From Pseudomonas yamanorum (lineage in GTDB: Bacteria; Pseudomonadota; Gammaproteobacteria; Pseudomonadales; Pseudomonadaceae), in assembly GCF_013386765.1 (NCBI RefSeq), contig NZ_JACARE010000017.1, forward strand, positions 332,745 through 396,744: a DNA stretch of 64,000 nucleotides, read 5' to 3'. Every line of letters begins with the position of its first letter. Within the stretch, counting starts at the first letter, position 1. Below, piece by piece: positions 1-13,779 of the stretch. The notes beneath the pieces were generated by a model that made no database searches, was not told the DNA's origin, and was given only the letters and a program-made list of their open reading frames with translations. The position numbers were made by a program, and so were the translations under genes.

Positions 1-821
1 CCACCAAGGCCCGGCTGTTTGCCTGGAATGACCTGAAGTGCCGCGTCGTCAACCTGGACGACGAATTCGGTCGCCAACTGGCCGCCGCCAAAGGTGACGG
101 TCGCCTGATCAGCTACAGCCTGGAAGACGCCAGCGCCTACCTGTATTGCCGTGAAGCCACCTTTGATGACGAAGGCGTGCGCGCCACCTTGGTCACGCCC
201 CAGGGCGAGCACCATTTGCGCAGCACCTTGCTCGGACGTTTCAACCTGAGCAACGTCTTGGCCGCCATCGGCGCCTTGCTCGGCCTGGATTACGCCCTGG
301 ACGAGATCCTGCGGGTGCTGCCGAAGCTGGAAGGCCCGGCCGGTCGCATGCAGCGCCTTGGTGGCGGTACTCAGCCGCTGGTGGTGGTCGATTACGCCCA
401 CACGCCGGACGCCCTTGAAAAAATCCTGCTGGCCCTGCGTCCCCATGCCAAGGGCAAGTTGCTGTGCCTGTTCGGCTGTGGCGGTGACCGCGATCGCGGC
501 AAGCGCCCGCTGATGGCTGAAATCGTCGAGCGCCTGGCCGATGGTGTGCTCGTCACTGACGACAACCCGCGCAGCGAAGACCCAAGCCAGATTTTCGATG
601 ATATTCGTGTCGGCTTCAAAGAGGCGACCAAGGCCACTTTCGTTGCCGGTCGCGGTGCAGCCATCGCCCAATTGATCGCCAGCGCCAGCGCTGACGACGT
701 GGTGGTACTGGCCGGCAAAGGTCACGAGGACTACCAGGAAATCAACGGCGAGCGTCACGCTTTCTCCGATCTGGTCGAGGCCGATCACGCCTTGACCGCA
801 TGGGAGGTGGCCCATGCTTAA
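1..821 (+). CDS. murE: UDP-MurNAc-tripeptide synthetase MurE, 3' part
   Basis: The frame is open from base 3, so only about the last 272 residues are visible of a protein that is usually near 490. MurE is the cytoplasmic ligase that adds the third stem-peptide residue to UDP-MurNAc-L-Ala-D-Glu. The DNPR signature at 561-572 is the family mark for meso-diaminopimelate rather than lysine. The downstream VVVDYAHTPDAL stretch and the ending KGHEDYQ are typical of the Mur ligase central and C-terminal domains. The stop overlaps the murF start by 8 bases, which fits a coupled mur operon. The ATP loop and the true start lie outside the window. Confidence 0.96.
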   Translation, partial: TKARLFAWNDLKCRVVNLDDEFGRQLAAAKGDGRLISYSLEDASAYLYCREATFDDEGVRATLVTPQGEHHLRSTLLGRFNLSNVLAAIGALLGLDYALDEILRVLPKLEGPAGRMQRLGGGTQPLVVVDYAHTPDALEKILLALRPHAKGKLLCLFGCGGDRDRGKRPLMAEIVERLADGVLVTDDNPRSEDPSQIFDDIRVGFKEATKATFVAGRGAAIAQLIASASADDVVVLAGKGHEDYQEINGERHAFSDLVEADHALTAWEVAHA

Positions 822-2184
822 GGCTCTGAAATTCAGCGAACTGACCCAGGCATTGTCGGCCCGTGTGTTGTCGGCTGATTGCAGCTTTGACGGCGTGAGT
901 ATCGACAGCCGGACAATCAAGCCCGGGCAACTGTTTGTCGCCTTGGCCGGCCCTACGTTTGATGGTCATGACTATCTGAATGACGTCGCCGCCAAGGGCG
1001 CTGCCGGTGCCTTGGTGCAGCGCGAAGTCGCTGACTCGACGCTGCCGCAATTGCTGGTGGCCGACACCCGCCTGGCCCTCGGCCAACTGGGTGCCCTGAA
1101 CCGCGCCGCTTTCACCAAGCCGGTTGCGGCGATCACCGGTTCCAGCGGCAAAACCACGGTCAAGGAATTGCTGGCTGGGATCCTGCGCACTCGCGGCCCG
1201 GTCCTGGCGACCCGTGGCAACCTGAACAATGATTTCGGCGCTCCGCTGACCCTGCTGGAACTGGCCCCGGAACACACGGCGGCGGTGATCGAGCTGGGTG
1301 CTTCGCGCATCGGCGAAATCGCTTACACCGTGGCCATGACCAAACCTCACGTCGCGGTGATCAGCAACGCCGGTACCGCCCACGTTGGCGAGTTCGGCGG
1401 CCCTGAAAAGATCGTCGAAGCCAAGGGCGAAATCCTTGAAGGCCTCGACGCATCCGGCACTGCGGTGCTGAACCTCGACGATAAAGCCTTCGAAACCTGG
1501 CGTGTACGTGCCGCCGGTCGCAAGGTGTTGAGCTTCGCGGTGCATAACGCCGCTGCCGATTTCCATGCCTCGAATATCAAAGCCGACGCTCGTGGCTGCC
1601 CGGCCTTCACCCTGCACACCCCGCAAGGTGACGAGCACGTACAGCTGAACCTGCTGGGCAACCATAACGTGGCGAACGCCCTGGCCGCCGCTGCTGCTGC
1701 CCATGTGCTGGGCTTGTCGTTGTTTGGCATCGCCACCGGCCTCGGCGCGGTGCAACCGGTCAAGGGCCGCACCGTCGCGCAACTGGCCAGCAACGGCATG
1801 CGCGTGATTGATGACACCTACAACGCCAACCAGTCCTCGATCTGTGCCGCCATCGACCTGCTGACCGCCTTTGACGGTCGCAAGGTGCTGGTGCTGGGAG
1901 ACATCGCCGAACTGGGCGAGTGGGCTGAACAGTCTCATCGCGAAGTCGGCGCGTATGCGCTCGGCAAGGTCGACGCCCTGTACGCCGTTGGACCGAACAT
2001 GCTCCACGCCGTAGACAGCTTCGGGCCGGGCGCCAGGCATTTCGCCAGCCAAGCCGAGCTGATCCAGGCATTGGGTGCGGCTGAACAAGACAAACACACC
2101 ACTATTTTGATCAAGGGATCGCGCAGCGCGGTGATGGAAAACGTCGTCGTGGCCTTGTGTGGCTCAAGTACGGAGAAACATTAA
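814..2184 (+). CDS. murF: UDP-MurNAc-pentapeptide synthetase MurF
   Basis: This cytoplasmic Mur ligase joins D-Ala-D-Ala to UDP-MurNAc-tripeptide and so finishes the soluble murein precursor. Its 456 residues match the usual length. The N-terminal substrate domain carries [10 protein letters not shown], and the ATP loop [11 protein letters not shown] falls near residue 110. The central domain has the [11 protein letters not shown] stretch and the C-terminal domain [16 protein letters not shown] sequence lies just before the ATG, inside the end of murE. The stop codon shares one base with the mraY start. Confidence 0.97.
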   Translation: MLKALKFSELTQALSARVLSADCSFDGVSIDSRTIKPGQLFVALAGPTFDGHDYLNDVAAKGAAGALVQREVADSTLPQLLVADTRLALGQLGALNRAAFTKPVAAITGSSGKTTVKELLAGILRTRGPVLATRGNLNNDFGAPLTLLELAPEHTAAVIELGASRIGEIAYTVAMTKPHVAVISNAGTAHVGEFGGPEKIVEAKGEILEGLDASGTAVLNLDDKAFETWRVRAAGRKVLSFAVHNAAADFHASNIKADARGCPAFTLHTPQGDEHVQLNLLGNHNVANALAAAAAAHVLGLSLFGIATGLGAVQPVKGRTVAQLASNGMRVIDDTYNANQSSICAAIDLLTAFDGRKVLVLGDIAELGEWAEQSHREVGAYALGKVDALYAVGPNMLHAVDSFGPGARHFASQAELIQALGAAEQDKHTTILIKGSRSAVMENVVVALCGSSTEKH

Positions 2185-3266
2185 TGCTGCTGCTGCTGGC
2201 TGAGTATCTGCAACAGTTCCACAAAGGCTTCGCGGTCTTTCAGTACCTGACCCTGCGCGGGATTCTGGGTGTGCTGACCGCGCTGTCGTTGTCGCTGTTC
2301 CTCGGGCCATGGATGATCCGTACCCTGCAAAACCTGCAGATCGGCCAGTCCGTGCGCAACGACGGCCCGCAGTCGCACCTGTCCAAATCCGGCACCCCGA
2401 CCATGGGCGGCGCGTTGATCCTGTCGTCCATCGGCATCAGTACGCTGTTGTGGGCTGACCTGCATAACCGCTACGTGTGGACCGTGCTGCTGGTGACCCT
2501 GCTGTTCGGTGCCATTGGCTGGGTGGATGACTACCGCAAGGTGATCGAGAAGAACTCCAAGGGGCTGCCGAGCCGCTGGAAGTATTTCTGGCAGTCGGTG
2601 TTCGGCCTGGGCGCGGCGATCTTCCTGTTCATGACTGCGCCAAGCGCGGTGGAAACCACCCTGATCATCCCGATGCTCAAGGATGCCAGCATTCCACTGG
2701 GCGTCGGCTTCGTGGTGCTGACCTACTTCGTGATCGTCGGCTCCAGCAACGCGGTCAACCTGACCGACGGCCTCGACGGGCTGGCGATCATGCCGACGGT
2801 GATGGTGGGCGGCGCGCTCGGCATCTTCTGCTACCTGTCGGGTAACGTGAAATTCGCTGAATACCTGCTGATCCCTTATGTACCGGGCGCGGGCGAACTG
2901 ATTGTGTTCTGCGGCGCGCTGATCGGTGCCGGCCTGGGTTTCCTGTGGTTCAACACCTATCCGGCACAAGTCTTCATGGGAGACGTCGGCGCACTGGCGC
3001 TGGGCGCGGCCCTGGGCACCATCGCGGTGATCGTCCGTCAGGAAATCGTCCTGTTCATCATGGGCGGTGTGTTCGTGATGGAAACCCTGTCGGTGGTGAT
3101 CCAGGTTGCCTCCTTCAAATTGACCGGGCGCCGCGTGTTTCGCATGGCGCCGATTCACCACCACTTTGAACTCAAGGGCTGGCCTGAGCCGCGGGTGATT
3201 GTCCGTTTCTGGATTATCACCGTGATTCTGGTTCTGTTCGGCCTTGCCACCCTGAAACTGAGGTAG
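2184..3266 (+). CDS. mraY: phospho-MurNAc-pentapeptide transferase MraY
   Basis: This inner-membrane enzyme moves phospho-MurNAc-pentapeptide onto undecaprenyl phosphate to make lipid I. An in-frame ATG exists 27 bases upstream, but the start at 2184 is preferred. It has GGAG ten bases before it, overlaps the murF stop as TAATG, and gives the normal 360 residues beginning [10 protein letters not shown]. About ten hydrophobic segments are visible. The aspartate-rich catalytic signature [10 protein letters not shown] and the cytoplasmic MGDVG and HHHFE motifs are intact. Confidence 0.97.
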   Translation: MLLLLAEYLQQFHKGFAVFQYLTLRGILGVLTALSLSLFLGPWMIRTLQNLQIGQSVRNDGPQSHLSKSGTPTMGGALILSSIGISTLLWADLHNRYVWTVLLVTLLFGAIGWVDDYRKVIEKNSKGLPSRWKYFWQSVFGLGAAIFLFMTAPSAVETTLIIPMLKDASIPLGVGFVVLTYFVIVGSSNAVNLTDGLDGLAIMPTVMVGGALGIFCYLSGNVKFAEYLLIPYVPGAGELIVFCGALIGAGLGFLWFNTYPAQVFMGDVGALALGAALGTIAVIVRQEIVLFIMGGVFVMETLSVVIQVASFKLTGRRVFRMAPIHHHFELKGWPEPRVIVRFWIITVILVLFGLATLKLR

Positions 3267-3272
3267 AAACGA

Positions 3273-4619
3273 GTGTCCCTGATCGCTTCAGACCACTTCC
3301 GCATCGTTGTCGGCCTCGGCAAGAGCGGCATGTCCCTGGTTCGCTTCCTGGCGAACCGGGGCACGTCGTTTGCCGTGGCTGATACGCGGGAAAATCCACC
3401 GGAGCTGGTCACGCTGCGCCGTGACTACCCGCACGTGGAAGTGCGTTGTGGCGAGCTGGATGTCGAGTTTCTGTGCCGTGCCGACGAGCTCTACGTGAGC
3501 CCCGGCCTGGCGCTCGCGACCCCGGCCCTGCAAGCGGCGGCGGCCCGTGGCGTGAAGTTGTCCGGCGATATCGAGCTGTTCGCGCGTAACGCGAAGGCGC
3601 CGATCGTGGCTATCAGCGGTTCCAACGCAAAAAGCACCGTCACCACCCTGGTGGGCGAGATGGCGACTGCGGCCGGCAAGCGCGTGGCAGTGGGCGGCAA
3701 CCTCGGTACGCCGGCGCTGGACCTGCTCAGCGACGACGTCGAGCTGTACGTGATGGAACTGTCGAGCTTCCAGCTGGAAACCACTGACCAGCTCAACGCT
3801 GAAGTGGCCACCGTGCTGAACGTCAGCGAAGACCACATGGACCGCTACAGCGGCCTGCCGGCGTATCACCTGGCCAAGCACCGGATCTTCCGTGGTGCGC
3901 GGCAAGTGGTGGTCAACCGTCAGGATGCCCTGAGCCGTCCATTGATCGGCGAAGGTTTGCCGTGCTGGACCTTCGGCCTGAACAAACCTGATTTCAAGGC
4001 CTTCGGTCTTCGGGAAGAGAACGGCGAGAAATACCTGGCCTTCGAATTCCAGAACCTGATGCCGGTGCGCGAGCTGAAAATCCGTGGCGCCCATAACCAG
4101 GCCAACGCCCTGGCTGCATTGGCGCTTGGCCATGCGGTCGGCTTGCCGTTCGACGCCATGCTGTCGGCCCTGCGCACCTTTGCCGGGCTTGAGCATCGCT
4201 GTCAGTGGGTTCGCGACCTGGATGGCGTCGGCTACTACAACGATTCCAAGGCCACCAACGTCGGTGCGGCGCTCGCTGCCATCGAGGGGTTGGGTGCCGA
4301 TATCAAAGGCAAGGTCGTGCTGATCGCCGGTGGCGATGGCAAGGGTGCCGACTTCAAGGACCTTAAAGGCCCAGTCGCTGCCAACTGCCGCGCCGTGGTG
4401 TTGATGGGCCGTGATTCCGGCTTGATCGCCGATGCCCTGGGCGACGCCGTACCGCAGGTGCGTGCGCAGTCCCTGGACGATGCCATCGCTCAATGCCGGG
4501 CCCTGGCCCAACCGGGTGATGTGGTGCTGCTGTCGCCTGCCTGCGCCAGTTTCGACATGTTCAAGAACTACGAAGAGCGCGGCCAGCTGTTCGCCCGCGC
4601 CGTGGAGGCCTTGGCATGA
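3273..4619 (+). CDS. murD: UDP-MurNAc-L-alanine:D-glutamate ligase MurD
   Basis: This cytoplasmic ligase adds D-glutamate to UDP-MurNAc-L-Ala. The 448 residues begin at a GTG six bases after mraY, with only a weak ribosome site. The N-terminal Rossmann-like part has VVGLGKSGMS. The ATP loop reads SGSNAKSTVT, where most bacteria have GTNGKST. I believe this variant is usual in Pseudomonas and do not read it as a defect. The central NVSEDHMDRY and C-terminal YNDSKATNVGA motifs are intact. The stop overlaps the ftsW start as ATGA. Confidence 0.96.
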   Translation: MSLIASDHFRIVVGLGKSGMSLVRFLANRGTSFAVADTRENPPELVTLRRDYPHVEVRCGELDVEFLCRADELYVSPGLALATPALQAAAARGVKLSGDIELFARNAKAPIVAISGSNAKSTVTTLVGEMATAAGKRVAVGGNLGTPALDLLSDDVELYVMELSSFQLETTDQLNAEVATVLNVSEDHMDRYSGLPAYHLAKHRIFRGARQVVVNRQDALSRPLIGEGLPCWTFGLNKPDFKAFGLREENGEKYLAFEFQNLMPVRELKIRGAHNQANALAALALGHAVGLPFDAMLSALRTFAGLEHRCQWVRDLDGVGYYNDSKATNVGAALAAIEGLGADIKGKVVLIAGGDGKGADFKDLKGPVAANCRAVVLMGRDSGLIADALGDAVPQVRAQSLDDAIAQCRALAQPGDVVLLSPACASFDMFKNYEERGQLFARAVEALA

Positions 4620-5839
4620 GTATCAATTTGCGGAACATCATCAAGCCGTACCCGTCGCCGATCATTACCGGGCGCGGTATCGACCTGGATTTCCCGATGC
4701 TCGCCGGTTGCCTCGCGCTGCTGGGCCTGGGCCTGGTGATGATCACCTCGGCTTCCTCGGAAGTGGCCGCGGTGCAGTCGGGCAACACCCTTTACATGAT
4801 GATCCGTCACCTGGTGTACCTGGTGATCGGCCTCGGTGCGTGCATCGTCACCATGATGATCCCGATCGCCACCTGGCAGCGCCTGGGCTGGCTGATGCTG
4901 GTGGGCGCGTTCGGCCTGTTGATCATGGTGATCCTGCCCGGCATCGGGCGTGAGGTGAACGGTTCGATGCGCTGGATCGGCTTCGGTGCGTTCAACGTGC
5001 AGCCGTCGGAAATCGCCAAGGTGTTCGTGGTGATCTACCTCGCCGGTTACCTGGTGCGGCGCCAGAAAGAAGTGCGCGAAAGCTGGATGGGCTTCTTCAA
5101 GCCGTTCATCGTGCTGCTGCCCATGGCCGGTCTGTTGTTGATGGAACCGGACTTCGGCGCCACCGTCGTGATGATGGGGGCTGCGGCGGCGATGCTGTTC
5201 CTTGGTGGCGTGGGCCTGTTTCGCTTCACCTTGATGGTGGTGCTGGCAGTGGCCGCCGTGACGATTCTGGTGCAGGCGCAACCCTATCGGATGGCGCGTC
5301 TGATTACCTTTACCGACCCGTGGTCCGATCAGTTCGGTTCCGGCTACCAGCTGACCCAGGCGTTGATCGCCTTCGGTCGCGGCGAGTGGCTGGGTGTGGG
5401 CCTGGGCAACAGTGTGCAGAAGCAGTTCTACCTGCCGGAAGCCCACACCGACTTCGTGTTCTCGGTACTCGCCGAAGAACTGGGCGTGGTCGGTTCTCTG
5501 TGCACCGTCGCGCTGTTCGTGTTCGTGTGTGTACGCGGCATGTACATCGGCTTGTGGGCCGAAAAGGCCAAGCAATATTTCGCCGCGTACGTGGCGTACG
5601 GCTTGTCGTTCCTGTGGATCGGCCAGTTCCTGATCAACATCGGGGTGAACGTCGGCCTGCTGCCGACCAAGGGCCTGACTTTGCCGTTCCTCAGTTACGG
5701 CGGCAGTTCGTTGGTGATTTGCTGCGCCTGTCTCGGGTTGTTGCTGCGCATCGAGTGGGAGAGTCGAACCCACCTGGGCAGCGAAGAGATGGAGTTCAGC
5801 GAAAGCGACTTCGCCGAGGAGCCGACCCATGGGCGCTAA
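4616..5839 (+). CDS. ftsW: septal peptidoglycan polymerase FtsW (SEDS family)
   Basis: FtsW is the multi-spanning SEDS glycosyltransferase that polymerises septal lipid II together with the transpeptidase FtsI. The 407 residues show a cytoplasmic N-terminus and about ten hydrophobic spans. The family signature LPTKGLTLPFLSYGGSS lies near residue 350. The ATGA overlap with murD and an 11-base overlap with murG imply translational coupling. The neighbours make its substrate (MraY, MurG) and its divisome partners (FtsQ, FtsA, FtsZ). Confidence 0.96.
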   Translation: MSINLRNIIKPYPSPIITGRGIDLDFPMLAGCLALLGLGLVMITSASSEVAAVQSGNTLYMMIRHLVYLVIGLGACIVTMMIPIATWQRLGWLMLVGAFGLLIMVILPGIGREVNGSMRWIGFGAFNVQPSEIAKVFVVIYLAGYLVRRQKEVRESWMGFFKPFIVLLPMAGLLLMEPDFGATVVMMGAAAAMLFLGGVGLFRFTLMVVLAVAAVTILVQAQPYRMARLITFTDPWSDQFGSGYQLTQALIAFGRGEWLGVGLGNSVQKQFYLPEAHTDFVFSVLAEELGVVGSLCTVALFVFVCVRGMYIGLWAEKAKQYFAAYVAYGLSFLWIGQFLINIGVNVGLLPTKGLTLPFLSYGGSSLVICCACLGLLLRIEWESRTHLGSEEMEFSESDFAEEPTHGR

Positions 5840-6891
5840 CGTGCTGATCATGGCGGGCGGCACCGGTGGCCATGTGTTCCCGGCGCTGGCCTGTGCCCGC
5901 GAATTCCAGAATCGTGGCTACACCGTGCATTGGCTCGGCACGCCCCGTGGCATCGAAAACGATCTGGTACCGAATGCCGGCTTGCCCCTGCATTTGATCA
6001 ACGTCACCGGCCTGCGTGGCAAGGGCAAGTTGTCCCTGCTCAAGGCGCCGTTCGTGTTGCTCAAGGCGGTGTGGCAAGCGCGCAAGGTCATCCGCGAAGT
6101 GAAGCCGGTGTGCGTGCTGGGCTTTGGTGGCTACGTCACCGGTCCTGGTGGCGTTGCGGCCAGGCTCGCTGGCGTGCCGGTGATCGTCCACGAGCAGAAT
6201 GCCGTGGCCGGCACCGCCAACCGCCTGCTGGTGCCGCTGGCTGCCCGGGTGTGCGAGGCGTTCCCGAAAACCTTTGGTGCCGCAGACAAGCTGCGCACCA
6301 CCGGCAACCCGGTGCGTACAGAACTGTTCATGGACATCGCCCGCCAGCCATTGGCTGGTCGCAAGGCGCACCTGTTGATCCTGGGCGGAAGCCTGGGGGC
6401 CGAACCCTTGAACAAATTGCTGCCTGAAGCGGTGTCGCAACTCCCTGTGGAGCTGCGCCCCGAGATCTTCCATCAGGCCGGCAAGAACCACGATGAAGTG
6501 ACCGCCACGCGCTACCGCGATGCGGGCGTGGAGGCGAATGTGCAGCCCTTCATCAAAGACATGGCCCAAGCCTATGGCTGGGCCGACCTGGTGGTCTGTC
6601 GCGCAGGCGCGTTGACCGTCAGTGAACTGGCTGCCGCCGGTCTGCCGTCCTTGCTGGTGCCTTTGCCCCATGCGATCGACGATCACCAGACCCGCAACGC
6701 CGAATATTTGGCCGGGGAGGGCGCTGCCTTCCTGCTGCCGCAAAGAACGACTGGCGCCGCCGATTTGGCCGCACGCCTGACCGAGGTTTTGATGCAACCG
6801 GAACGACTGAACAGCATGGCGAGCACCGCAAGCCGCCTTGCCAAACCTGATGCAACCCGCACCGTGGTCGATATCTGCCTGGAGGTGGCCC

Positions 6892-6899
<8 letters not shown>
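5829..6899 (+). CDS. murG: lipid II synthase, N-acetylglucosaminyl transferase MurG
   Basis: MurG is a membrane-associated GT-B enzyme that adds GlcNAc from UDP-GlcNAc to lipid I on the cytoplasmic face. Its 356 residues match the family. The glycine-rich N-terminal loop [13 protein letters not shown] is the phosphate-binding signature. A second loop [12 protein letters not shown] opens the C-terminal domain, and [18 protein letters not shown] is the donor-binding region. It overlaps ftsW by 11 bases and murC by 8. Confidence 0.97.
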
Positions 6900-9290
<2,391 letters not shown>

Positions 9291-9293
9291 ACC

Positions 9294-10160
9294 ATGAACG
9301 GCGCATCGCTTCGTCATCAGCAACCCGCTCCCGGCCGCAAGCCGGTGCCGCGTGGTGCCAGCCGAATGGTGGCTAAAGAGCCGATGTCGGCGCGCATGCC
9401 GAAAGCCAACTTTGGTTTTCTCAAGGCGCTGTTCTGGCCGGTGATTCTGGTGGCGTTGGGTTTTGGTACGTACGAAGGCGCCCAGCGTCTGTTGCCGTAT
9501 GCCGACCGGCCGATCACCAAGATCAGCGTGCAGGGCGACTTGAGCTACATCAGCCAGCAGGCCGTGCAGCAGCGAATCGCCCCGTTTGTGGCGTCGAGCT
9601 TCTTCACCATCGACCTGGCCGGCATGCGTTCCGAACTGGAACAGATGCCATGGATTGCCCACGCCGAAGTACGTCGCGTGTGGCCGGATCAAGTGACGAT
9701 CCGCCTGGAAGAACAACTGCCCGTGGCCCGTTGGGGAGATGGGCAGTTATTGAACAACCAGGGCCAGGCGTTTGCGCCGCGCGAAGTGGCGAATTACGAG
9801 CACCTGCCGCAGCTGTTCGGGCCGCAGCGGGCGCAGCAGCAAGTGATGCAGCAGTACCAGGCGTTGAGCCAGATGCTGCGGCCGTTGGGTTTCTCGATTG
9901 CGCGACTGGAATTGCGTGAGCGGGGCAGCTGGTTTTTGACCACGGGTGCAGGCAGTTCCGGCCCGGGTATCGAGTTGTTGCTGGGACGCGGCAACCTGGT
10001 AGAGAAGATGCGCCGTTTTATCGCCATCTATGAAAAGACCTTGAAAGAACAGATTACGAACATTGCGAGCATCGACCTGCGTTACGCCAACGGCCTTGCC
10101 GTCGGCTGGCGGGCCCCTGCGGCGCCCACGGCAGCGCAACCTGCTGTCGCGAAGAATTAA
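9294..10160 (+). CDS. ftsQ: cell division protein FtsQ
   Basis: FtsQ is a bitopic inner-membrane protein that links early and late divisome proteins through FtsB and FtsL. The 288 residues show a basic, proline-rich cytoplasmic tail of about 40 residues, one membrane span (about 42-62), then a periplasmic POTRA domain starting near [17 protein letters not shown] lies eight bases before the ATG. The stop is three bases after ddlB's, and ftsA follows after 15 bases. Confidence 0.95.
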   Translation: MNGASLRHQQPAPGRKPVPRGASRMVAKEPMSARMPKANFGFLKALFWPVILVALGFGTYEGAQRLLPYADRPITKISVQGDLSYISQQAVQQRIAPFVASSFFTIDLAGMRSELEQMPWIAHAEVRRVWPDQVTIRLEEQLPVARWGDGQLLNNQGQAFAPREVANYEHLPQLFGPQRAQQQVMQQYQALSQMLRPLGFSIARLELRERGSWFLTTGAGSSGPGIELLLGRGNLVEKMRRFIAIYEKTLKEQITNIASIDLRYANGLAVGWRAPAAPTAAQPAVAKN

Positions 10161-10175
10161 GAAGAGGCAGGACCC

Positions 10176-11438
10176 ATGGCAAACGTGCAAAGCGGCAAAA
10201 TGATCGTCGGTCTGGATATCGGCACCTCCAAGGTGGTGGCGCTGGTAGGCGAGGTCGCGGACGACGGCACGCTGGAAATCGTCGGAATCGGCACGCATCC
10301 GTCCCGGGGCCTGAAGAAGGGCGTGGTGGTGAATATTGAATCCACCGTGCAATCGATCCAGCGCGCCATCGAAGAAGCGCAGCTGATGGCCGGTTGCCGG
10401 ATTCACTCGGCATTCGTCGGCGTTGCCGGCAACCACATCCGCAGCCTGAATTCCCACGGCATCGTGGCGATTCGCGACCGTGAAGTCAGCTCGGCTGACC
10501 TGGAGCGGGTACTCGACGCAGCGCAAGCCGTGGCGATCCCGGCTGACCAGCGCGTGCTGCACACCTTGCCGCAGGACTACGTGATCGATAACCAGGAAGG
10601 CGTTCGCGAGCCTTTGGGCATGTCGGGCGTACGTCTGGAAGCCAAGGTTCACGTGGTGACCTGCGCCGTCAATGCTGCACAGAACATTGAAAAATGCGTG
10701 CGCCGCTGCGGCCTGGAAATCGACGACATCATTCTCGAGCAGTTGGCTTCGGCCTACTCGGTACTGACCGACGACGAAAAAGAACTGGGCGTGTGCCTGG
10801 TGGACATCGGCGGCGGCACCACCGACATCGCGATCTTTACCGAGGGTGCGATCCGTCACACCGCCGTGATCCCGATTGCCGGTGACCAGGTGACCAACGA
10901 CATCGCGATGGCGTTGCGCACACCGACCCAGTACGCCGAAGAAATCAAGATCCGTTACGCCTGCGCCCTGGCCAAGCTGGCCGGTGCCGGTGAAACCATC
11001 AAGGTGCCGAGCGTGGGCGACCGTCCACCGCGCGAACTGTCGCGCCAGGCATTGGCCGAGGTGGTCGAGCCGCGCTACGACGAACTGTTCACCCTGATCC
11101 AGGCTGAACTGCGCCGCAGCGGCTACGAAGATTTGATCCCGGCCGGCATCGTGCTGACCGGTGGCACCTCGAAGATGGAAGGCGCGGTCGAACTGGCCGA
11201 GGAAATCTTCCACATGCCGGTCCGCCTGGGCGTGCCCCATGGTGTGAAAGGCCTTGGCGACGTGGTGCGCAACCCGATTTATTCCACCGGTGTGGGCTTG
11301 CTGTTGTACGGGCTGCAAAAGCAGACCGACGGCATTTCCCTGTCGGGCCCGAGCAACCGTGACAGCTACAGAAGCGACGACGAAGCGAAAGCGCCGTTGT
11401 TCGAGCGGTTGCAGGCTTGGGTGAAAGGCAATTTCTAA
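10176..11438 (+). CDS. ftsA: cell division actin-like protein FtsA
   Basis: FtsA is the actin-family ATPase that tethers FtsZ filaments to the inner membrane and recruits later divisome proteins. The 420 residues include the phosphate-1 loop IVGLDIGTSKVVALV near the start, the phosphate-2 loop VDIGGGTTDIAIF near residue 210, and an adenosine loop TGGTSKMEG near residue 330. The C-terminal FERLQAWVKGNF is the amphipathic membrane-targeting helix. It lies directly before ftsZ. Confidence 0.97.
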   Translation: MANVQSGKMIVGLDIGTSKVVALVGEVADDGTLEIVGIGTHPSRGLKKGVVVNIESTVQSIQRAIEEAQLMAGCRIHSAFVGVAGNHIRSLNSHGIVAIRDREVSSADLERVLDAAQAVAIPADQRVLHTLPQDYVIDNQEGVREPLGMSGVRLEAKVHVVTCAVNAAQNIEKCVRRCGLEIDDIILEQLASAYSVLTDDEKELGVCLVDIGGGTTDIAIFTEGAIRHTAVIPIAGDQVTNDIAMALRTPTQYAEEIKIRYACALAKLAGAGETIKVPSVGDRPPRELSRQALAEVVEPRYDELFTLIQAELRRSGYEDLIPAGIVLTGGTSKMEGAVELAEEIFHMPVRLGVPHGVKGLGDVVRNPIYSTGVGLLLYGLQKQTDGISLSGPSNRDSYRSDDEAKAPLFERLQAWVKGNF

Positions 11439-11503
11439 AGATTTACCGCAACACCGTTTCAAGCAGTAGGCGAAAAAACTAGAGAAATGAAAGGAGAGGG
11501 AAA

Positions 11504-12700
11504 ATGTTCGAACTCGTAGACAACATCCCCGCAAGCCCGGTCATCAAAGTGATCGGCGTCGGCGGTGGCGGCGGCAACGCTGTCAACCACATGGTCAAAA
11601 GCAACATTGAAGGCGTTGAATTCATCTGCGCCAACACTGACGCCCAGGCCCTCAAAAGCATCGGTGCACGCACCATCCTGCAATTGGGCACAGCCGTGAC
11701 CAAGGGCCTGGGTGCCGGCGCGAATCCGGAAGTCGGCCGTCAAGCCGCCCTGGAAGACCGCGAGCGCATTGCTGAAGTGCTGCAAGGCACCAACATGGTG
11801 TTCATCACCACAGGCATGGGCGGTGGTACCGGTACCGGTGCTGCGCCGATCATTGCCGAAGTGGCCAAGGAAATGGGGATCCTGACGGTTGCCGTCGTGA
11901 CCCGTCCGTTCCCGTTCGAAGGTCGCAAACGCATGCAGATCGCCGATGAAGGCATCCGTCTGCTGTCCGAAAGCGTCGACTCGTTGATCACCATTCCCAA
12001 CGAGAAGCTGCTGACCATCCTCGGCAAGGACGCAAGCCTCTTGTCGGCTTTCGCCAAGGCTGACGATGTACTGGCCGGTGCCGTTCGCGGTATCTCCGAC
12101 ATCATCAAGCGTCCGGGCATGATCAACGTCGACTTTGCCGACGTACGTACCGTGATGAGCGAAATGGGCATGGCGATGATGGGCACTGGCTGCGCCAGCG
12201 GTCCGAACCGTGCACGTGAAGCCACTGAAGCGGCCATCCGCAACCCGTTGCTCGAAGACGTGAACCTGCAAGGCGCACGCGGCATCCTGGTGAACATCAC
12301 CGCCGGTCCTGACCTGTCCCTGGGTGAGTACTCCGACGTGGGTAGCATCATCGAAGCCTTCGCTTCCGAGCACGCCATGGTCAAGGTCGGTACTGTTATC
12401 GATCCGGACATGCGCGACGAACTGCACGTGACCGTTGTTGCGACCGGCCTGGGTGCAAAAATCGAGAAGCCTGTGAAGGTCATCGACAATACCGTCCATA
12501 CCAGCCACGCCAGCCAGCAAGCTGCCGCTCCAGCGCCTGCGCGCCAGGAACTGCCGTCTGTGAACTATCGTGACCTGGATCGTCCGACCGTGATGCGCAA
12601 CCAGGCTCAGGCCGGTGCTGCTGCGTCCCGTAGCCCGAATCCGCAAGATGACCTGGACTACCTGGACATCCCGGCTTTCCTGCGTCGTCAGGCCGATTAA
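11504..12700 (+). CDS. ftsZ: cell division tubulin-like GTPase FtsZ
   Basis: FtsZ polymerises into the Z-ring. The 398 residues have the N-terminal GVGGGGGNAVNHM, the tubulin signature GGGTGTGAAP near residue 105 and the C-terminal tail peptide DYLDIPAFLRRQAD, which in the family binds FtsA and ZipA. An AAAGGAGAGGG ribosome site directly before the ATG is the strongest in this cluster, as suits an abundant protein. A 65-base gap separates it from ftsA, and 112 bases with a promoter lie before lpxC. Confidence 0.98.
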   Translation: MFELVDNIPASPVIKVIGVGGGGGNAVNHMVKSNIEGVEFICANTDAQALKSIGARTILQLGTAVTKGLGAGANPEVGRQAALEDRERIAEVLQGTNMVFITTGMGGGTGTGAAPIIAEVAKEMGILTVAVVTRPFPFEGRKRMQIADEGIRLLSESVDSLITIPNEKLLTILGKDASLLSAFAKADDVLAGAVRGISDIIKRPGMINVDFADVRTVMSEMGMAMMGTGCASGPNRAREATEAAIRNPLLEDVNLQGARGILVNITAGPDLSLGEYSDVGSIIEAFASEHAMVKVGTVIDPDMRDELHVTVVATGLGAKIEKPVKVIDNTVHTSHASQQAAAPAPARQELPSVNYRDLDRPTVMRNQAQAGAAASRSPNPQDDLDYLDIPAFLRRQAD

Positions 12701-12731
12701 TGGAATGTATCAGGGCTATGAAGGTGATTGG

Positions 12732-12760
12732 TGTTCAGCAAAGGTCTGGTCTGCTATTAT
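12732..12760 (+). promoter_or_regulatory. probable sigma-70 promoter of lpxC
   Basis: In the 112 bases between ftsZ and lpxC an extended -10 element (TGC followed by TATTAT, -10 at 12755-12760) is visible. The -35 region 17 bases upstream is poor (TGTTCA), which is common with extended -10 promoters. Transcription would start near 12767 and leave a leader of about 45 bases. Confidence 0.5.
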
Positions 12761-12776
12761 CGCCAGCCTTTGTTGA

Positions 12777-13724
<948 letters not shown>

Positions 13725-13751
13725 GTAACAACTCTCTTTCCTTTTGTTTTT

Positions 13752-13779
13752 AAAGGCTGCCTTCGGGTGGCCTTTTTTT
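13752..13779 (+). terminator. intrinsic terminator after lpxC
   Basis: A nine-pair stem (AAGGCTGCC with GGTGGCCTT, two G-U pairs) closed by a UUCG tetraloop is followed by seven T on the + strand. The converging diguanylate cyclase gene on the other strand ends inside its T-run at 13778. Confidence 0.9.

Noticed and set aside
742..2097. 451-codon open frame antisense to murF
   Set aside because: It mirrors murF codon bias in a GC-rich genome, has no family motifs, and lies wholly across a certain gene.
3601..3650. Altered ATP loop in MurD (GSNAKST) as a sign of inactivation
   Set aside because: The lysine and threonine needed for ATP are kept, and as far as I recall Pseudomonas MurD proteins share this variant.
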